The position numbers were made by a program, and so were the translations under genes. DNA of 64,000 bases from positions 1,488,001 to 1,552,000 of the forward strand of contig NZ_CP139559.1 in NCBI RefSeq assembly GCF_034263275.1, written 5' to 3'. This stretch comes from Mucilaginibacter sp. cycad4 (GTDB lineage Bacteria > Bacteroidota > Bacteroidia > Sphingobacteriales > Sphingobacteriaceae). Shown piece after piece: positions 1 through 9,348 of the stretch. Position 1 is the first letter of the stretch, and each line of letters starts with the position of its first letter. Below the pieces are notes generated by a model. The model searched no databases. It saw nothing but the letters and a program-made list of their open reading frames with translations, and was not told where the DNA came from.

Positions 1-329
1 CGGGTCATTACAGCTTTTACGCCGCTTAATTCTTTTTCTATAGCGGCTTGCAATTTAAAGCCAATAGCCAGCGTTACATTCCTTTCTGACGAATAAGAAC
101 CCGATGCACCGTGTGAATAATGACCTGTAGAAGCTGATGGTTTGCCGCCATGCCCAGGGTCGATAATAATGGTTTTGATCTTAAAACCGGTACTGTTGAT
201 GACAGTATCCGTTTGATGAGGAAGACTATTGGTTAAAATAGAACTGTATGATTTAAAAGGAAAAAATGAAAGGAGAACCAGCAACACCCACAAACTATAA
301 ATCAATCTTTTCAATGCCTTATTTTTCAT
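1..329 (-). CDS. N-acetylmuramoyl-L-alanine amidase (partial, 3' end outside window)
   Basis: Only the N-terminal 109 codons lie in the window; the rest continues beyond base 1. The start is the ATG read from 329. A hydrophobic signal segment (about residues 8-29) is followed by the Amidase_3 core opening with IIIDPGHGG (H60). A second zinc-ligand candidate, E82, lies in SSERNVTLAI. Enzymes of this family cleave the amide bond between MurNAc and the stem peptide, in the periplasm, during septum splitting or wall remodelling. The gene is divergent from lptD with 52 bp between the two starts. The family assignment is firm; which paralogue it is (AmiC-like or other) cannot be told from the fragment. 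Confidence 0.88.
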   Translation of the reverse strand, partial: MKNKALKRLIYSLWVLLVLLSFFPFKSYSSILTNSLPHQTDTVINSTGFKIKTIIIDPGHGGKPSASTGHYSHGASGSYSSERNVTLAIGFKLQAAIEKELSGVKAVMT

Positions 330-381
330 TATTTTTGAACGCTGTTAACTATATCTGCAAAAATACTATTCATAATCAATT

Positions 382-3123
382 TTGAAATTCATAACCTTTT
401 TTTTTCTGCTTGCAATTATATTAATAGTAAACGGACTTGCTGCTAATGCTGGCACTGTTTTAAATAACAGCCATGGCAGGAGGCCTTTAACTGATACTAT
501 TATCAAACTTGATTCGCTTCGTGATAAGAAACTTCTTAAAGGTAAAAAATCCGGCTCAATTACGCCACTAAGAAATGGTAAACCGGTAAATTCTTTACCC
601 GCAAATGATACCACCAAAAAGAATAAAGGCGGCCTGCAATCGGAAGTAAAGGCAACTGCCGAGGATTCGACCCACTCAGACCGGGAGCACCAGGTTACCT
701 ATTTTTACGGCAAGGCCCGTGTAACCTATGAAGATTTTGAGCTTGATGCAGACTATATCAGGGTAGATGATAAAAACCACCTCATATTTGCACGGGGAAG
801 CATTGACCCGCGTACACACCAATATGTCCGCAGGCCTATCATGAAGCAAAAAACGGATAAGCCGGTAGCATCCGACTCCCTGATTTTTAATTATCAAACA
901 AAAAAGGTAAAGATCTATAACCCGGCATCTGAGCAGGAGGGTAACTTTATTTCGGGCGGGCAGGCAAAAAAACTCAATGATGATGAGGTTGCATACCGTA
1001 ACGTAATTTTCAGTACCTGCGATTTGCCTTATCCTGATACGCACTTTGGTATAGTGATTACCCGTGGTATCGGCGAAAAGAAACGTATTATATCCGGGCC
1101 TGCTTACCTCGAAATTGAAGGGGTCCCTTTACCGCTTGCCATACCTTTCGGCTTTTTCCCTAAGCCGGATACCAGGACATCAGGTGTTATTTTGCCAACT
1201 TTTGGCGAGGATAATACACTCGGTTTCTATCTGAAAGGCTTGGGATACTATATCGGTATAAGTGATTATGTTGATTTAACTACCACGGGATCCATCTATT
1301 CAAAAGGCTCGTATGAACTGAGCAGTACAGCCCGTTACCTGAAACGTTATAAATATACAGGTAACGTTACGCTCAGCTTTGGCTCGCATAACTATGGTTT
1401 GGAGGGAGACCCAGCCACTAAAGATGCGCATATTTACTGGTCGCATGTGCAGGATGCCAACGCTAACCCCGGTTCAACTTTCAGCGCTTCGGTTGATGCG
1501 GGTACCTCCGGTTTCTTCAGGAATACGCCATCGGCAAGTAACTATAATGTTAATTCAATTGCTCAAAGTAGTTTGCGCTCAAGTATCGCTTACGGTAAAA
1601 CCTGGGCCGGTACGCCCTTTAACTTAAGTGTAGGTATTTCGCATAGCCAGGATATAGCCCGTAAAACGGTGAACATCGAGTTGCCCACCATTGCTTTTGG
1701 TATGTCGTCAATAAACCCATTCGACTCTAAAAACAGGGTTGGCGAACAAAAATGGTATCAAAAAATTACGGTGAGCTACAATTTAGTAGGTACCAACAAG
1801 CTTAACGATATACCCGAGTCCCAATTATTTAAGAGCGAAACTTTATCAAAGCGGTTACAAAACGGGTTTCAGCATACCATCCCGGTTAGTTTGGGCTTAA
1901 ATGTGCTAAAGTACTTTCAGTTTAATAACAGTATAAACTATACCGAACGCTGGTATTTTCAAAGCATTAATGAAAGATTTGAAAGGGGAAGTATTGCCGG
2001 TTCAAATCAGTTAATTATTGATACCATACCTGGGTTTAAACGTGCCGGGGAGTATAGCATCAGCACCGGTATATCAACCAAATTGTACGGTACGATAAAC
2101 TTTAAACATGGTAACCTGAAAGCAATCAGGCACGTAGCTACACCCTCCATAAGTTTCAGCTATCGTCCCGACTTCAGTGACCCAAGCTTCGGTTATTATA
2201 AAACAGCTGTAAGTACAGCTACGGTGCCTTATCCGTATACTTATCAAAAATATTCTATTTTTCAGAACGGGGTTTACGGCGGGCCCTCGGCGGGTAAGCA
2301 GGCGGGTTTAAACTTCTCGGTAGATAACACGATAGAGGCGAAGGTGAAAGCTAAAAGTACGGATACATCCGGCACCGACAGAAAGATCACGATTTTGCAG
2401 GGCTTGTCGTTCTCTACCTTTTATAATTTTGCGGCCGACTCAATGAAGCTTTCGGATATCTCATTTTCGGGACATACCGCCATTTTCAATCAAAAATTAA
2501 GTATCAGTTTTTCGGGAGTGTTTAGCCCGTATGTGACCAAGGTAAGCGATTCAATCGCCAATAATCAGATTGTAAAAACAAGCCGTTACATAAACAGGTA
2601 TGCTTGGCAGGATGGCAAGTTTCCAACTTTAACAGGCTTAAACATCTCCATGGGCGGAAGTTTAAATTCAACCAAGGCAACACCGGGTAACGCGGCCCTG
2701 AACACTATTGCAACCATGAACACCACCCAGGCCCAGAGGCTGGCCCTGGTAAACAGCGATCCGAATGCATATGTTGACTTTAACGTGCCGTGGAATATCT
2801 CGCTTAACTACAGTTTTAGCTATCAAAACTATTTAAACACCAAAACAACCAGTAATACGCTCCAGATCTCGGGCGATGTGAACCTTACGCAAAAGTGGAA
2901 GATCCAATACTCTACCACATATGATATCAAGGCGGCTAAATTTGCAAGCGCTACCTCGTTTTCAATATACCGCGATCTGCATTGCTGGGACCTGGCCTTT
3001 CAGTGGATCCCTTTCGGTGTATACAAAATGTATAACGTAACTTTAAAGGTGAAGGCTTCTATTTTGCAGGATTTGAAACTAAGCAAGAAAAGCGATTACA
3101 ATCCACAATCATCTTTTTATTGA
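382..3123 (+). CDS. lptD: LPS assembly outer-membrane protein LptD
   Basis: A 913-residue LptD/OstA protein that would insert lipopolysaccharide into the outer leaflet together with LptE. The N-terminus is a signal peptide (residues 1-23, ending ANA). An OstA-like periplasmic domain follows (about 95-190: GKARVTYEDFELDADYIRVD, then repeated beta-strand segments). The rest is a long beta-barrel whose conserved entry reads FGFFPKPDTRTSGVILP. The start is taken as TTG at 382: an in-frame stop lies at 373-375, the next in-frame Met is near residue 155, and only the TTG start gives a signal peptide. cinA follows 7 bp after the stop, so the two are probably co-transcribed. The family is confident; substrate and partner are inferred. 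Confidence 0.9.
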   Translation: MKFITFFFLLAIILIVNGLAANAGTVLNNSHGRRPLTDTIIKLDSLRDKKLLKGKKSGSITPLRNGKPVNSLPANDTTKKNKGGLQSEVKATAEDSTHSDREHQVTYFYGKARVTYEDFELDADYIRVDDKNHLIFARGSIDPRTHQYVRRPIMKQKTDKPVASDSLIFNYQTKKVKIYNPASEQEGNFISGGQAKKLNDDEVAYRNVIFSTCDLPYPDTHFGIVITRGIGEKKRIISGPAYLEIEGVPLPLAIPFGFFPKPDTRTSGVILPTFGEDNTLGFYLKGLGYYIGISDYVDLTTTGSIYSKGSYELSSTARYLKRYKYTGNVTLSFGSHNYGLEGDPATKDAHIYWSHVQDANANPGSTFSASVDAGTSGFFRNTPSASNYNVNSIAQSSLRSSIAYGKTWAGTPFNLSVGISHSQDIARKTVNIELPTIAFGMSSINPFDSKNRVGEQKWYQKITVSYNLVGTNKLNDIPESQLFKSETLSKRLQNGFQHTIPVSLGLNVLKYFQFNNSINYTERWYFQSINERFERGSIAGSNQLIIDTIPGFKRAGEYSISTGISTKLYGTINFKHGNLKAIRHVATPSISFSYRPDFSDPSFGYYKTAVSTATVPYPYTYQKYSIFQNGVYGGPSAGKQAGLNFSVDNTIEAKVKAKSTDTSGTDRKITILQGLSFSTFYNFAADSMKLSDISFSGHTAIFNQKLSISFSGVFSPYVTKVSDSIANNQIVKTSRYINRYAWQDGKFPTLTGLNISMGGSLNSTKATPGNAALNTIATMNTTQAQRLALVNSDPNAYVDFNVPWNISLNYSFSYQNYLNTKTTSNTLQISGDVNLTQKWKIQYSTTYDIKAAKFASATSFSIYRDLHCWDLAFQWIPFGVYKMYNVTLKVKASILQDLKLSKKSDYNPQSSFY

Positions 3124-3130
3124 TATAATA

Positions 3131-4378
3131 ATGCTGGCAGAAATAATTACCATCGGCGACGAAATACTTATCGGACAAATTGTTGATACCAATTCGGCCT
3201 GGATGGCTACCGAACTTAACAAGATAGGGATAAGGGTAAAACAGATCTCATCAATAAGCGATGACAAAGAACATATCCTGAAGGCATTAGCCGAAGCTGC
3301 AAACCGGGCCAGTATCATTTTTATTACCGGTGGCCTTGGCCCAACAAAAGATGATATCACCAAAAAAACATTAGCCGAATACTTTGGTGTTGAACTTGTT
3401 GAAAACAAGGATGCATTTGCCAATGTAGAACGCATTTTTGCCAAATATAACCGCCCGCTGCTGGAGATCAACAAACAACAGGCGCTTGTTCCTGCCAATT
3501 GCGAAGTTGTGCTTAATGAAAACGGCACTGCCCCGGGTATGTGGTTTAATCACGATGGGGTTATCTATGTGTCGATGCCGGGTGTGCCGTTTGAGATGAT
3601 GTATATGATGGAAGGGCAGGTATTACCTAAAATTAAGGCTACCTTAAAGCTACCGGTGATCATTCATAAAACGCTGCTAACCGTTGGCGAGGGTGAATCA
3701 TTTTTGGCCGAACGGATTGCGGATATCGAAAATGATCTGCCATCGCATATTAAACTGGCCTACCTGCCCAAGTTAGGCCAGGTTCGATTACGGTTAAGTG
3801 CTTTTGGCGAAGATGAAACTGCTTTGCAAAAAGAAGTTGAAGCATTTGCCACCCGGTTTATTGAGCGCATAGGTGCACCGTTTGTGATTGACCAGGATAT
3901 ACCGCTTGAAAAAGCCATCCTTGATTTGATGGAAAGCAACGGCCTTACTTTATCAGTAGCCGAAAGCTGTACAGGTGGTTACCTTTCACATTTGTTTACC
4001 CAGCATCCGGGCTCGTCGCAGGTGTTTTTAGGCGGCGCGGTTTCCTATTCGTACGAGTTAAAGGAGAGCATTTTAGGGGTAAAGAACGAAACTTTATGGC
4101 AACACGGAGCCGTTAGTGAAGAAACTGTAAAAGAAATGGTAGAGGGGGCGCTGCTGAATTTCAAATCGGATCTTGCCGTAGCTATAACAGGCGTTGCCGG
4201 CCCGGGGGGCGGAACAGAAGATAAACCCGTTGGTACTGTGTGGATTGCAGTTGCCGGAAAGCAAAAAACATACCTGAAGAAATACACATTTGGCAGTAAG
4301 CGCCGCCAAAACATTGAACGGAGTGCAGTAATGGCCCTGTCAATGTTGAATACTTTACTTACTGAAATTAAAAAGTAA
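3131..4378 (+). CDS. cinA: CinA family nicotinamide-nucleotide amidohydrolase
   Basis: A 415-residue two-domain CinA protein. Residues 1-170 are the MoCF/MPT-binding-like domain (GDEILIGQIVDTNSAWMA, then TGGLGPTKDDIT), characteristic of the ADP-ribose pyrophosphatase half. Residues about 255-415 are the CinA_C amidase domain with LSVAESCTGG and the glycine-rich AITGVAGPGGG. The family deamidates NMN to nicotinate mononucleotide for pyridine nucleotide salvage; competence-linked roles are known in other bacteria but nothing here shows them. The length matches full-length CinA. It sits 7 bp after lptD and 42 bp before the E2 gene. Confidence 0.95.
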   Translation: MLAEIITIGDEILIGQIVDTNSAWMATELNKIGIRVKQISSISDDKEHILKALAEAANRASIIFITGGLGPTKDDITKKTLAEYFGVELVENKDAFANVERIFAKYNRPLLEINKQQALVPANCEVVLNENGTAPGMWFNHDGVIYVSMPGVPFEMMYMMEGQVLPKIKATLKLPVIIHKTLLTVGEGESFLAERIADIENDLPSHIKLAYLPKLGQVRLRLSAFGEDETALQKEVEAFATRFIERIGAPFVIDQDIPLEKAILDLMESNGLTLSVAESCTGGYLSHLFTQHPGSSQVFLGGAVSYSYELKESILGVKNETLWQHGAVSEETVKEMVEGALLNFKSDLAVAITGVAGPGGGTEDKPVGTVWIAVAGKQKTYLKKYTFGSKRRQNIERSAVMALSMLNTLLTEIKK

Positions 4379-4391
4379 AGATTTAAATACA

Positions 4392-4399
4392 TAATTTTG
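4392..4399 (+). promoter_or_regulatory. Bacteroidetes-type -7 element before the E2 gene
   Basis: TAATTTTG matches the Bacteroidetes -7 consensus TAnnTTTG and ends 21 bp before the ATG at 4421. No clear TTTG -33 box was found at the usual spacing, so this is a candidate internal promoter. Confidence 0.45.
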
Positions 4400-4420
4400 G
4401 GGTCAAACTATATTCAACGT

Positions 4421-5968
4421 ATGGCCAAATACCAGCTGTTATTGCCAAAAATGGGGGAGAGTGTTGCTGAAGCAACCGTTATCAAATGGGTAAAAAAACC
4501 GGGTGATAAGGTTAATGCAGACGATGCGGTAATGGAAATTGCTACCGATAAAGTTGATTCGGATGTGCCTTCGCCGGTAGCCGGCAAGTTAGTTGAACAA
4601 TTGTATCAGGAAAACGATGTGGTACAGGTTGGGGCGGTTATAGCGATCATTGAAACTGAAGAACCTGAAGCTGCACCGGTAACTGTTCAGCCGGAAGAAG
4701 CTTCTGCTCCTCAACCTGCCGAAGAACCGAAAATAACAGAACCAACATACCAGGAAGCCGTTCCCTTTAAAGAAGCTGAAAAAGCACCCGAGCCTGAAAT
4801 AAGCGAAATTCAGTCTGCAGATTTATCGGGTATTCCGGGTATTGATCAGCTTGAGCAAAAAAGCCCGCCTGTTGCTCCGGTATTTAAATCTGAAGGGCGT
4901 TTTTATTCGCCCCTTGTAAGAAATATTGCCACACAGGAAGGCATCAGTATTGATGTGTTAGATAGCATCCCCGGAACCGGTTCGGATGGCCGTTTAACCA
5001 AAGATGACCTGCTGAATTATTTGCAGGCAAAAACTTCATCTGTTGTTCAAAATACCCAGTCTTCAGCCCCGGTTGAGCCGTTTAATGCTCAACCTGTCGA
5101 ACAACCTGTAAAAGCCGTTGAGTTGGCTAAGGAAACACAGCCGGTTGCTGAACCGGCGCCGCGACCGGTAATTGCTGCAACTCAGGAACCTGCAAAAACC
5201 GAAATTCCAAAAGCTGCGCCTGTTGAGCAGCAGCCCGCTTCGGTTACTTCTGTATCCGGTGCCGATGAGATCATAGAGATGGACAGGATGCGCCGTTTGA
5301 TTGCCGACCATATGGTGATGAGCAAACAAACGTCGCCCCACGTTACCTCATTTGTTGAAGCCGATGTTACCAACCTGGTATTATGGCGCGAAAAAGTAAA
5401 GAACAGCTTTGAAAAACGTGAGGGTGAAAAAATAACCTTTACACCTATATTTATTGAGGCAGTAGCGAAAGCCATCAAGGATTTCCCGATGATCAATGTA
5501 TCTGTTAACGGTACCCAGATCATTAAGAAAGCTGCAATCAATATTAGTATGGCTACGGCTTTGCCAAATGGTAACCTGATTGTGCCGGTAATTAAAAAGG
5601 CAGATGAACTTAACCTTGTTGGTTTAACAAAGGCCGTTAATGACCTGGCAAACCGTGCACGCAACGGCAAGTTATTGCCCGATGATGTAAAAGAAGGTAC
5701 ATTTACGATTACCAACGTAGGCTCGTTTGGTAATGTAATGGGTACGCCCATAATCAACCAGCCTCAGGTTGCAATTTTAGCTGTTGGCGCTATCAAGAAA
5801 AAGCCTGCTGTTATTGAAACAAAAGAGGGCGATATGATCGCTATACGCCACATGATGTTCCTGTCATTATCATATGATCACCGCGTTGTAGATGGTGCTT
5901 TAGGAGGCTCGTTTGTAAGGCGTGTTGCCGATTATTTGGAGAAATGGGACAATAGCAGGGAAGTGTAG
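4421..5968 (+). CDS. 2-oxo acid dehydrogenase E2 (dihydrolipoamide acyltransferase)
   Basis: A 515-residue E2 core subunit of a 2-oxo acid dehydrogenase complex. Domains in order: lipoyl domain (1-76, lipoylation lysine K44 in EIATDKVDSDV), an Ala/Pro/Glu-rich linker, peripheral-subunit-binding domain (about 160-200, SPLVRNIATQEGI), a second Pro/Ala linker, and the catalytic acyltransferase domain (about 285-515) ending in SYDHRVVDG, with H487 as the catalytic histidine. The reading frame extends upstream to a TTG at 4397, but the ATG at 4421 begins the conserved MAKYQLLLPKMGES and is chosen. No E1 or E3 gene is adjacent, so the substrate (branched-chain oxo acids, pyruvate or 2-oxoglutarate) stays open; the single lipoyl domain fits a branched-chain or 2-oxoglutarate type. 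Confidence 0.93.
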   Translation: MAKYQLLLPKMGESVAEATVIKWVKKPGDKVNADDAVMEIATDKVDSDVPSPVAGKLVEQLYQENDVVQVGAVIAIIETEEPEAAPVTVQPEEASAPQPAEEPKITEPTYQEAVPFKEAEKAPEPEISEIQSADLSGIPGIDQLEQKSPPVAPVFKSEGRFYSPLVRNIATQEGISIDVLDSIPGTGSDGRLTKDDLLNYLQAKTSSVVQNTQSSAPVEPFNAQPVEQPVKAVELAKETQPVAEPAPRPVIAATQEPAKTEIPKAAPVEQQPASVTSVSGADEIIEMDRMRRLIADHMVMSKQTSPHVTSFVEADVTNLVLWREKVKNSFEKREGEKITFTPIFIEAVAKAIKDFPMINVSVNGTQIIKKAAINISMATALPNGNLIVPVIKKADELNLVGLTKAVNDLANRARNGKLLPDDVKEGTFTITNVGSFGNVMGTPIINQPQVAILAVGAIKKKPAVIETKEGDMIAIRHMMFLSLSYDHRVVDGALGGSFVRRVADYLEKWDNSREV

Positions 5969-5983
5969 ATTCCTAACCACATA

Positions 5984-6026
5984 AAAACACGACACGCCGG
6001 GCAAATTGTCCGGCGTGTCGTGTTTT
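5984..6026 (+). terminator. Strong hairpin terminator after the E2 gene
   Basis: A perfect 17-bp stem (5984-6000 with 6010-6026) around a 9-nt loop. The GC-rich centre is flanked by A and T runs, as in an intrinsic terminator usable from both strands. It lies 15 bp after the E2 stop. Confidence 0.9.
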
Positions 6027-6153
6027 AGGCCATACCCTTCATTATTGGTAAAAACTGAATTTTAAATTTGTACTAATGAAGCACATAAATAACTACAGGA
6101 GGGCAAAGCTCCGTAAATGATGCTTGTTGGGTAAATTGTGTGAAAATTCGTAT

Positions 6154-6161
6154 TAACTTTG
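6154..6161 (+). promoter_or_regulatory. -7 promoter element of pcm
   Basis: TAACTTTG fits TAnnTTTG. It ends only 9 bp before the ATG at 6171, implying a 5' leader of a few bases. A TTG about 16 bp upstream (6136-6138) may be part of a -33 box. Confidence 0.5.
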
Positions 6162-6170
6162 CCTTTGAAA

Positions 6171-6830
6171 ATGGCTTACAAGTATACTGATAATTACCGC
6201 GAACAGGGCGCCCGTAAAAGGTTGGTTGATGTTTTAAGAAAGAAGGGAATTGGCGACGAACACGTTTTAGAGGCTATTGGCAAGGTAAAACGTCATTGCT
6301 TTTTTGATGAAACTTTCTGGAACCAGGCTTACAGGGATATTGCGTTCCCGATAGGCGAGGGGCAAACCATATCGCAGCCCTATACTGTGGCCTATCAAAC
6401 CGAACTGCTGCATATCCGCAAAGGGGATAAAGTACTTGAAATAGGCACAGGTTCGGGGTATCAAACCTGTATCCTGCTTGAGCTTGGAGCTAATGTTTAC
6501 ACTATTGAACGCCAGGAGAAGCTTTATCACCGCACTAAATATGTATTGCCTAATGAAATGGGTTACAATGCCCGTTTTTTTCTGGGAGACGGCTCTGTTG
6601 GAATAGCGGAACACGCACCTTATGATAAGATCATTGTTACCGCCGGAGCGCCGACCGTGCCTGAAGTGCTGTTAAAGCAATTAAAGATAGGCGGCATCCT
6701 GGTTATCCCGGTTGGCGATGAGGAAACCCAAAAAATGGTTACAATACTAAAAGTGGGAGATAATGACTATGAAAAGATTGTGCTGGATACCTTTAGGTTT
6801 GTGCCATTGGTAGGCGATAAGGCGTGGTAA
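6171..6830 (+). CDS. pcm: Protein-L-isoaspartate O-methyltransferase
   Basis: A 219-residue PCMT-family enzyme that methylates isoaspartyl residues with S-adenosylmethionine, starting repair of aged proteins in the cytoplasm. The SAM-binding motif I, VLEIGTGSGYQTCILLEL, and the following acidic residue in YTIE are clear. The N-terminal GEGQTISQPYTVA is the family substrate-site signature, and the C-terminus ends near the usual position. The start is placed at ATG 6171 rather than the TTG at 6159, which is part of the -7 element. The gene is convergent with smpB; its TAA stop is the outer tip of an inverted repeat. Confidence 0.95.
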   Translation: MAYKYTDNYREQGARKRLVDVLRKKGIGDEHVLEAIGKVKRHCFFDETFWNQAYRDIAFPIGEGQTISQPYTVAYQTELLHIRKGDKVLEIGTGSGYQTCILLELGANVYTIERQEKLYHRTKYVLPNEMGYNARFFLGDGSVGIAEHAPYDKIIVTAGAPTVPEVLLKQLKIGGILVIPVGDEETQKMVTILKVGDNDYEKIVLDTFRFVPLVGDKAW

Positions 6831-6972
6831 GCCCCCCGGCCCCCTAAAGGAGGAGCTTCTTAGCATGATCGATCAGCATCTAAATAACAACAAGGCCCGG
6901 ATTTAAAAACCCGGGCCTTGTTGTTAATATGCAAATCAAAAGCTCCCCCTTTAGGGGGCTGGGGGGCTTACC
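6826..6972. repeat. Long inverted repeat spanning the pcm and smpB stop codons
   Basis: The left arm (6826-6857, GGTAAGCCCCCCGGCCCCC onward) and right arm (6940-6972) are near-perfect inverted copies. Each arm begins at the stop codon of one of the two convergent genes. Nested inside is a separate hairpin (6886-6925). It resembles the GC-rich palindromic repeats scattered in Sphingobacteriaceae genomes (recalled, not searched). Confidence 0.8.
6886..6925. terminator. Bidirectional terminator between pcm and smpB
   Basis: A 15-bp perfect stem (6886-6900 with 6911-6925) whose arms are AACAACAAGGCCCGG and its complement, around a 10-nt loop. It serves convergent genes. Confidence 0.75.
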
Positions 6973-7420
6973 TTTTCATCACCCTGTCCAGTTCTATCTT
7001 CGTATCGCGTTCTTTTAATGTTTCGCGTTTATCAAATGTTTTTTTACCCTGCGCAAGACCTATCTCCAGTTTCGCAAATCCCCGCTCGCTAATAAATAAC
7101 GCCAGCGGGACTATGGTTAATCCCCGTTCTTCGCCGCGGGTCTGGAGTTTTTTGAGCTCTTTTTTATTTAGCAGCAGGATGCGGTCGCGTTTGGCTTCAT
7201 GGTTATAGAACGAGCCAAACGAGTATTCAGAGATATGCAGGTTGCGTACATACAACTGGTTGTTAATGAATGTACAAAAAGCGTCGTTAATGTTAGCTTT
7301 TCCCTGCCTTATCGACTTGATCTCGGTACCAAGCAGCTGTATGCCTGCAACGTATTTATCAAGGATATGATACTCAAAGTAGGCTTTTTTATTTTTTATA
7401 TAGATGTTATCCTGGCTCAT
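6968..7420 (-). CDS. smpB: SsrA-binding protein SmpB
   Basis: 150 residues, the normal SmpB length. It opens with IYIKNKKAYFEYHILDKY and contains LLGTEIKSIRQGKANINDAF, the conserved OB-fold core that binds tmRNA. The basic C-terminal tail (KKTFDKRETLKERDTKIELDR) enters the decoding centre in known SmpB proteins. It works with tmRNA in trans-translation to rescue stalled ribosomes. No ssrA gene was seen nearby. The gene lies 26 bp from the Nramp gene on the same strand. Confidence 0.97.
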   Translation of the reverse strand: MSQDNIYIKNKKAYFEYHILDKYVAGIQLLGTEIKSIRQGKANINDAFCTFINNQLYVRNLHISEYSFGSFYNHEAKRDRILLLNKKELKKLQTRGEERGLTIVPLALFISERGFAKLEIGLAQGKKTFDKRETLKERDTKIELDRVMKR

Positions 7421-7446
7421 AATTATTCAGCCGCAAACTTACAAAA

Positions 7447-9348
7447 TTAGTTTGACTGTGGCTTTACCACCAGTACCGGCACATTAACCTTGTGCCTTAC
7501 AGAGTTTACGGTGGTGCCAAATATAAGATCTTTTAAAGCTTTGTGTCCGTGCGAACCCATGACAATGAAATCAATCTTTTCGTCCTTTACAATTTCGGCT
7601 ATGGCGCTGGCCGGGTTACCATAGCCAATTTGTCCCTGGGCATTGTAGCCAAGGTTCTTTAAAGCACAAACATATTTGTCAAGGTTATTAAAATCAATTT
7701 GGGTTTCATTGTCTAGCACCTCTCCGCCATAGTAACGCGCGCCGGCTGTTTCAACAACGTGTATCAATGTATAATCGGCCTTTTTGCCTCCCTGCATAAT
7801 AGCATGCCGCAGACAATCGGTATCATTCTTTGAAAAATCTATAGTTATGGCGATGTGGCTATAAGTTATCGCATCGAGCTCGGTAATGGCATTGGCTATC
7901 CCATGTGGTACAATAGCAGGCCTGTCATAATGTTTAAATAATAACGGTCGTATAAAAACATAGATCAGTAATAGTGCTATACCAATGACAATAGGAACTA
8001 CTACAGCATAGATCCATATTGATGACGGATTTCCACTTATCCAATCGCCAATTTGTTCATATACCAGTTTGGCGTTTAATGCAACAATTAACAGTGCACT
8101 TCCCCATGCCAATGCCCTTGTCTGGAAATTGATGGCAAACTTCCCCATTCTTTTTCTGTCGGACGTGAAATGGATAAGCGGAATTACCGCAAAACCCAGT
8201 TGCAGGCTTAATACAACCTGGCTTAAGATCAGGAGCTTTCCTAATCCGCCCTCGCCATAAAAAAGTATGGTAAACACAGCCGGCACGATGGCCAGTACAC
8301 GGGTAAGCAGGCGGCGTAACCAGGGCTCTATCCGCAGGTTAATGTGCCCTTCCATAATGATTTGCCCGGCAAGTGTACCGGTAATGGTTGAACTTTGGCC
8401 CGAAGCAATGAGCGCTATAGCAAATAAAGTAGGGGCTATTGCACCGAAAATATGCTCCAGTAGCTTGAATGCATCCTGGATCTCCGCTACTTCAAAATAG
8501 CCGTTCCTGAAAAAGGCGCTTGCTGCTAATATTAAAATAGCCGCATTCACAAAAAAAGCAAGATTAAGGGCTATAACGGTATCAAAAAGGTTAAACTTAA
8601 TAGCGGCCCTGAAGCCTTCTTCGGTACGGGTTATTTGACGGGTTTGTACCAGCGATGAATGAAGATATAGATTATGCGGCATTACCGTAGCACCAATAAT
8701 GCCTATAGCTATATAAAGCATTTGCTGGCTTATTTTGTCGCCTTTAAACAAGTTGCCGGGGATGAAACCCTTTGCTACTTCTATTACATTGGGCTTAACA
8801 ATAAACATTTCGACCAAAAAAGAGAGCCCCACTATAAAGATCATCGAAATAATAAAACCTTCGAGTTTGCGCATGCCCTTGTTCATGAGGTAGAGCATCA
8901 GTACGGTATCAGTGATGGTAAGCGATACGCCCCAGATTAACGGAAGGTGAAACAGCAGTTTTAAACCAATGGCCATGCCAATAATTTCGGCAAGGTCACA
9001 TGCTACAATGGCTATCTGTGCTAATATATACAAGCAAAAATTCGCAAAACGTGGGTAAGCGTTTTTTGAGGCCTGTGCAAGGTCGAGCCCGCGTACTATT
9101 CCCAAGCGGGCTGCCAGTGATTGCAGCAGGAGGGCAATCATGTTAGATACAAACAACACCCAGATAAGCTTATATCCAAAAGCACTACCGCCTGCGATAT
9201 CCGTTGCCCAGTTTCCTGGATCCATATAGCCTACGCTCACCAGGTAAGCCGGACCCAAAAATGCCGCCAGCTTGCGCCAGCCGGTTTTATTTTCGGTGGT
9301 TACAGATCCGTGTACGTTGCCTAAAGATTCGTTGTGTTTATTGTTCAT
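7447..9348 (-). CDS. Nramp divalent metal transporter with C-terminal UspA domain
   Basis: A 633-residue fusion. Residues 25-470 are an Nramp/MntH proton-coupled Mn2+/Fe2+ importer with about eleven membrane helices, the metal-binding DPGN of TM1 (D43-N46) and MPHN of TM6 (M223-N226). Residues about 496-633 are a universal stress protein domain opening with SHIAITIDFS and carrying the nucleotide-binding GSHGHKALKDLIFGT (from 598). Ordinary MntH proteins are about 410-450 residues, so the USP half is an added cytosolic module, perhaps sensing ATP or stress (inference). It overlaps the stop of the upstream mntR-like gene by 4 bp, so the two are translationally coupled and metal-regulated. Confidence 0.93.
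   Translation of the reverse strand: MNNKHNESLGNVHGSVTTENKTGWRKLAAFLGPAYLVSVGYMDPGNWATDIAGGSAFGYKLIWVLFVSNMIALLLQSLAARLGIVRGLDLAQASKNAYPRFANFCLYILAQIAIVACDLAEIIGMAIGLKLLFHLPLIWGVSLTITDTVLMLYLMNKGMRKLEGFIISMIFIVGLSFLVEMFIVKPNVIEVAKGFIPGNLFKGDKISQQMLYIAIGIIGATVMPHNLYLHSSLVQTRQITRTEEGFRAAIKFNLFDTVIALNLAFFVNAAILILAASAFFRNGYFEVAEIQDAFKLLEHIFGAIAPTLFAIALIASGQSSTITGTLAGQIIMEGHINLRIEPWLRRLLTRVLAIVPAVFTILFYGEGGLGKLLILSQVVLSLQLGFAVIPLIHFTSDRKRMGKFAINFQTRALAWGSALLIVALNAKLVYEQIGDWISGNPSSIWIYAVVVPIVIGIALLLIYVFIRPLLFKHYDRPAIVPHGIANAITELDAITYSHIAITIDFSKNDTDCLRHAIMQGGKKADYTLIHVVETAGARYYGGEVLDNETQIDFNNLDKYVCALKNLGYNAQGQIGYGNPASAIAEIVKDEKIDFIVMGSHGHKALKDLIFGTTVNSVRHKVNVPVLVVKPQSN

Noticed and set aside
5182..5757. 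A 191-codon minus-strand ORF inside the E2 gene
   Set aside because: It lies fully opposite a well-conserved catalytic domain, has no recognisable domain, and its sequence follows from the codon pattern of the E2 gene.
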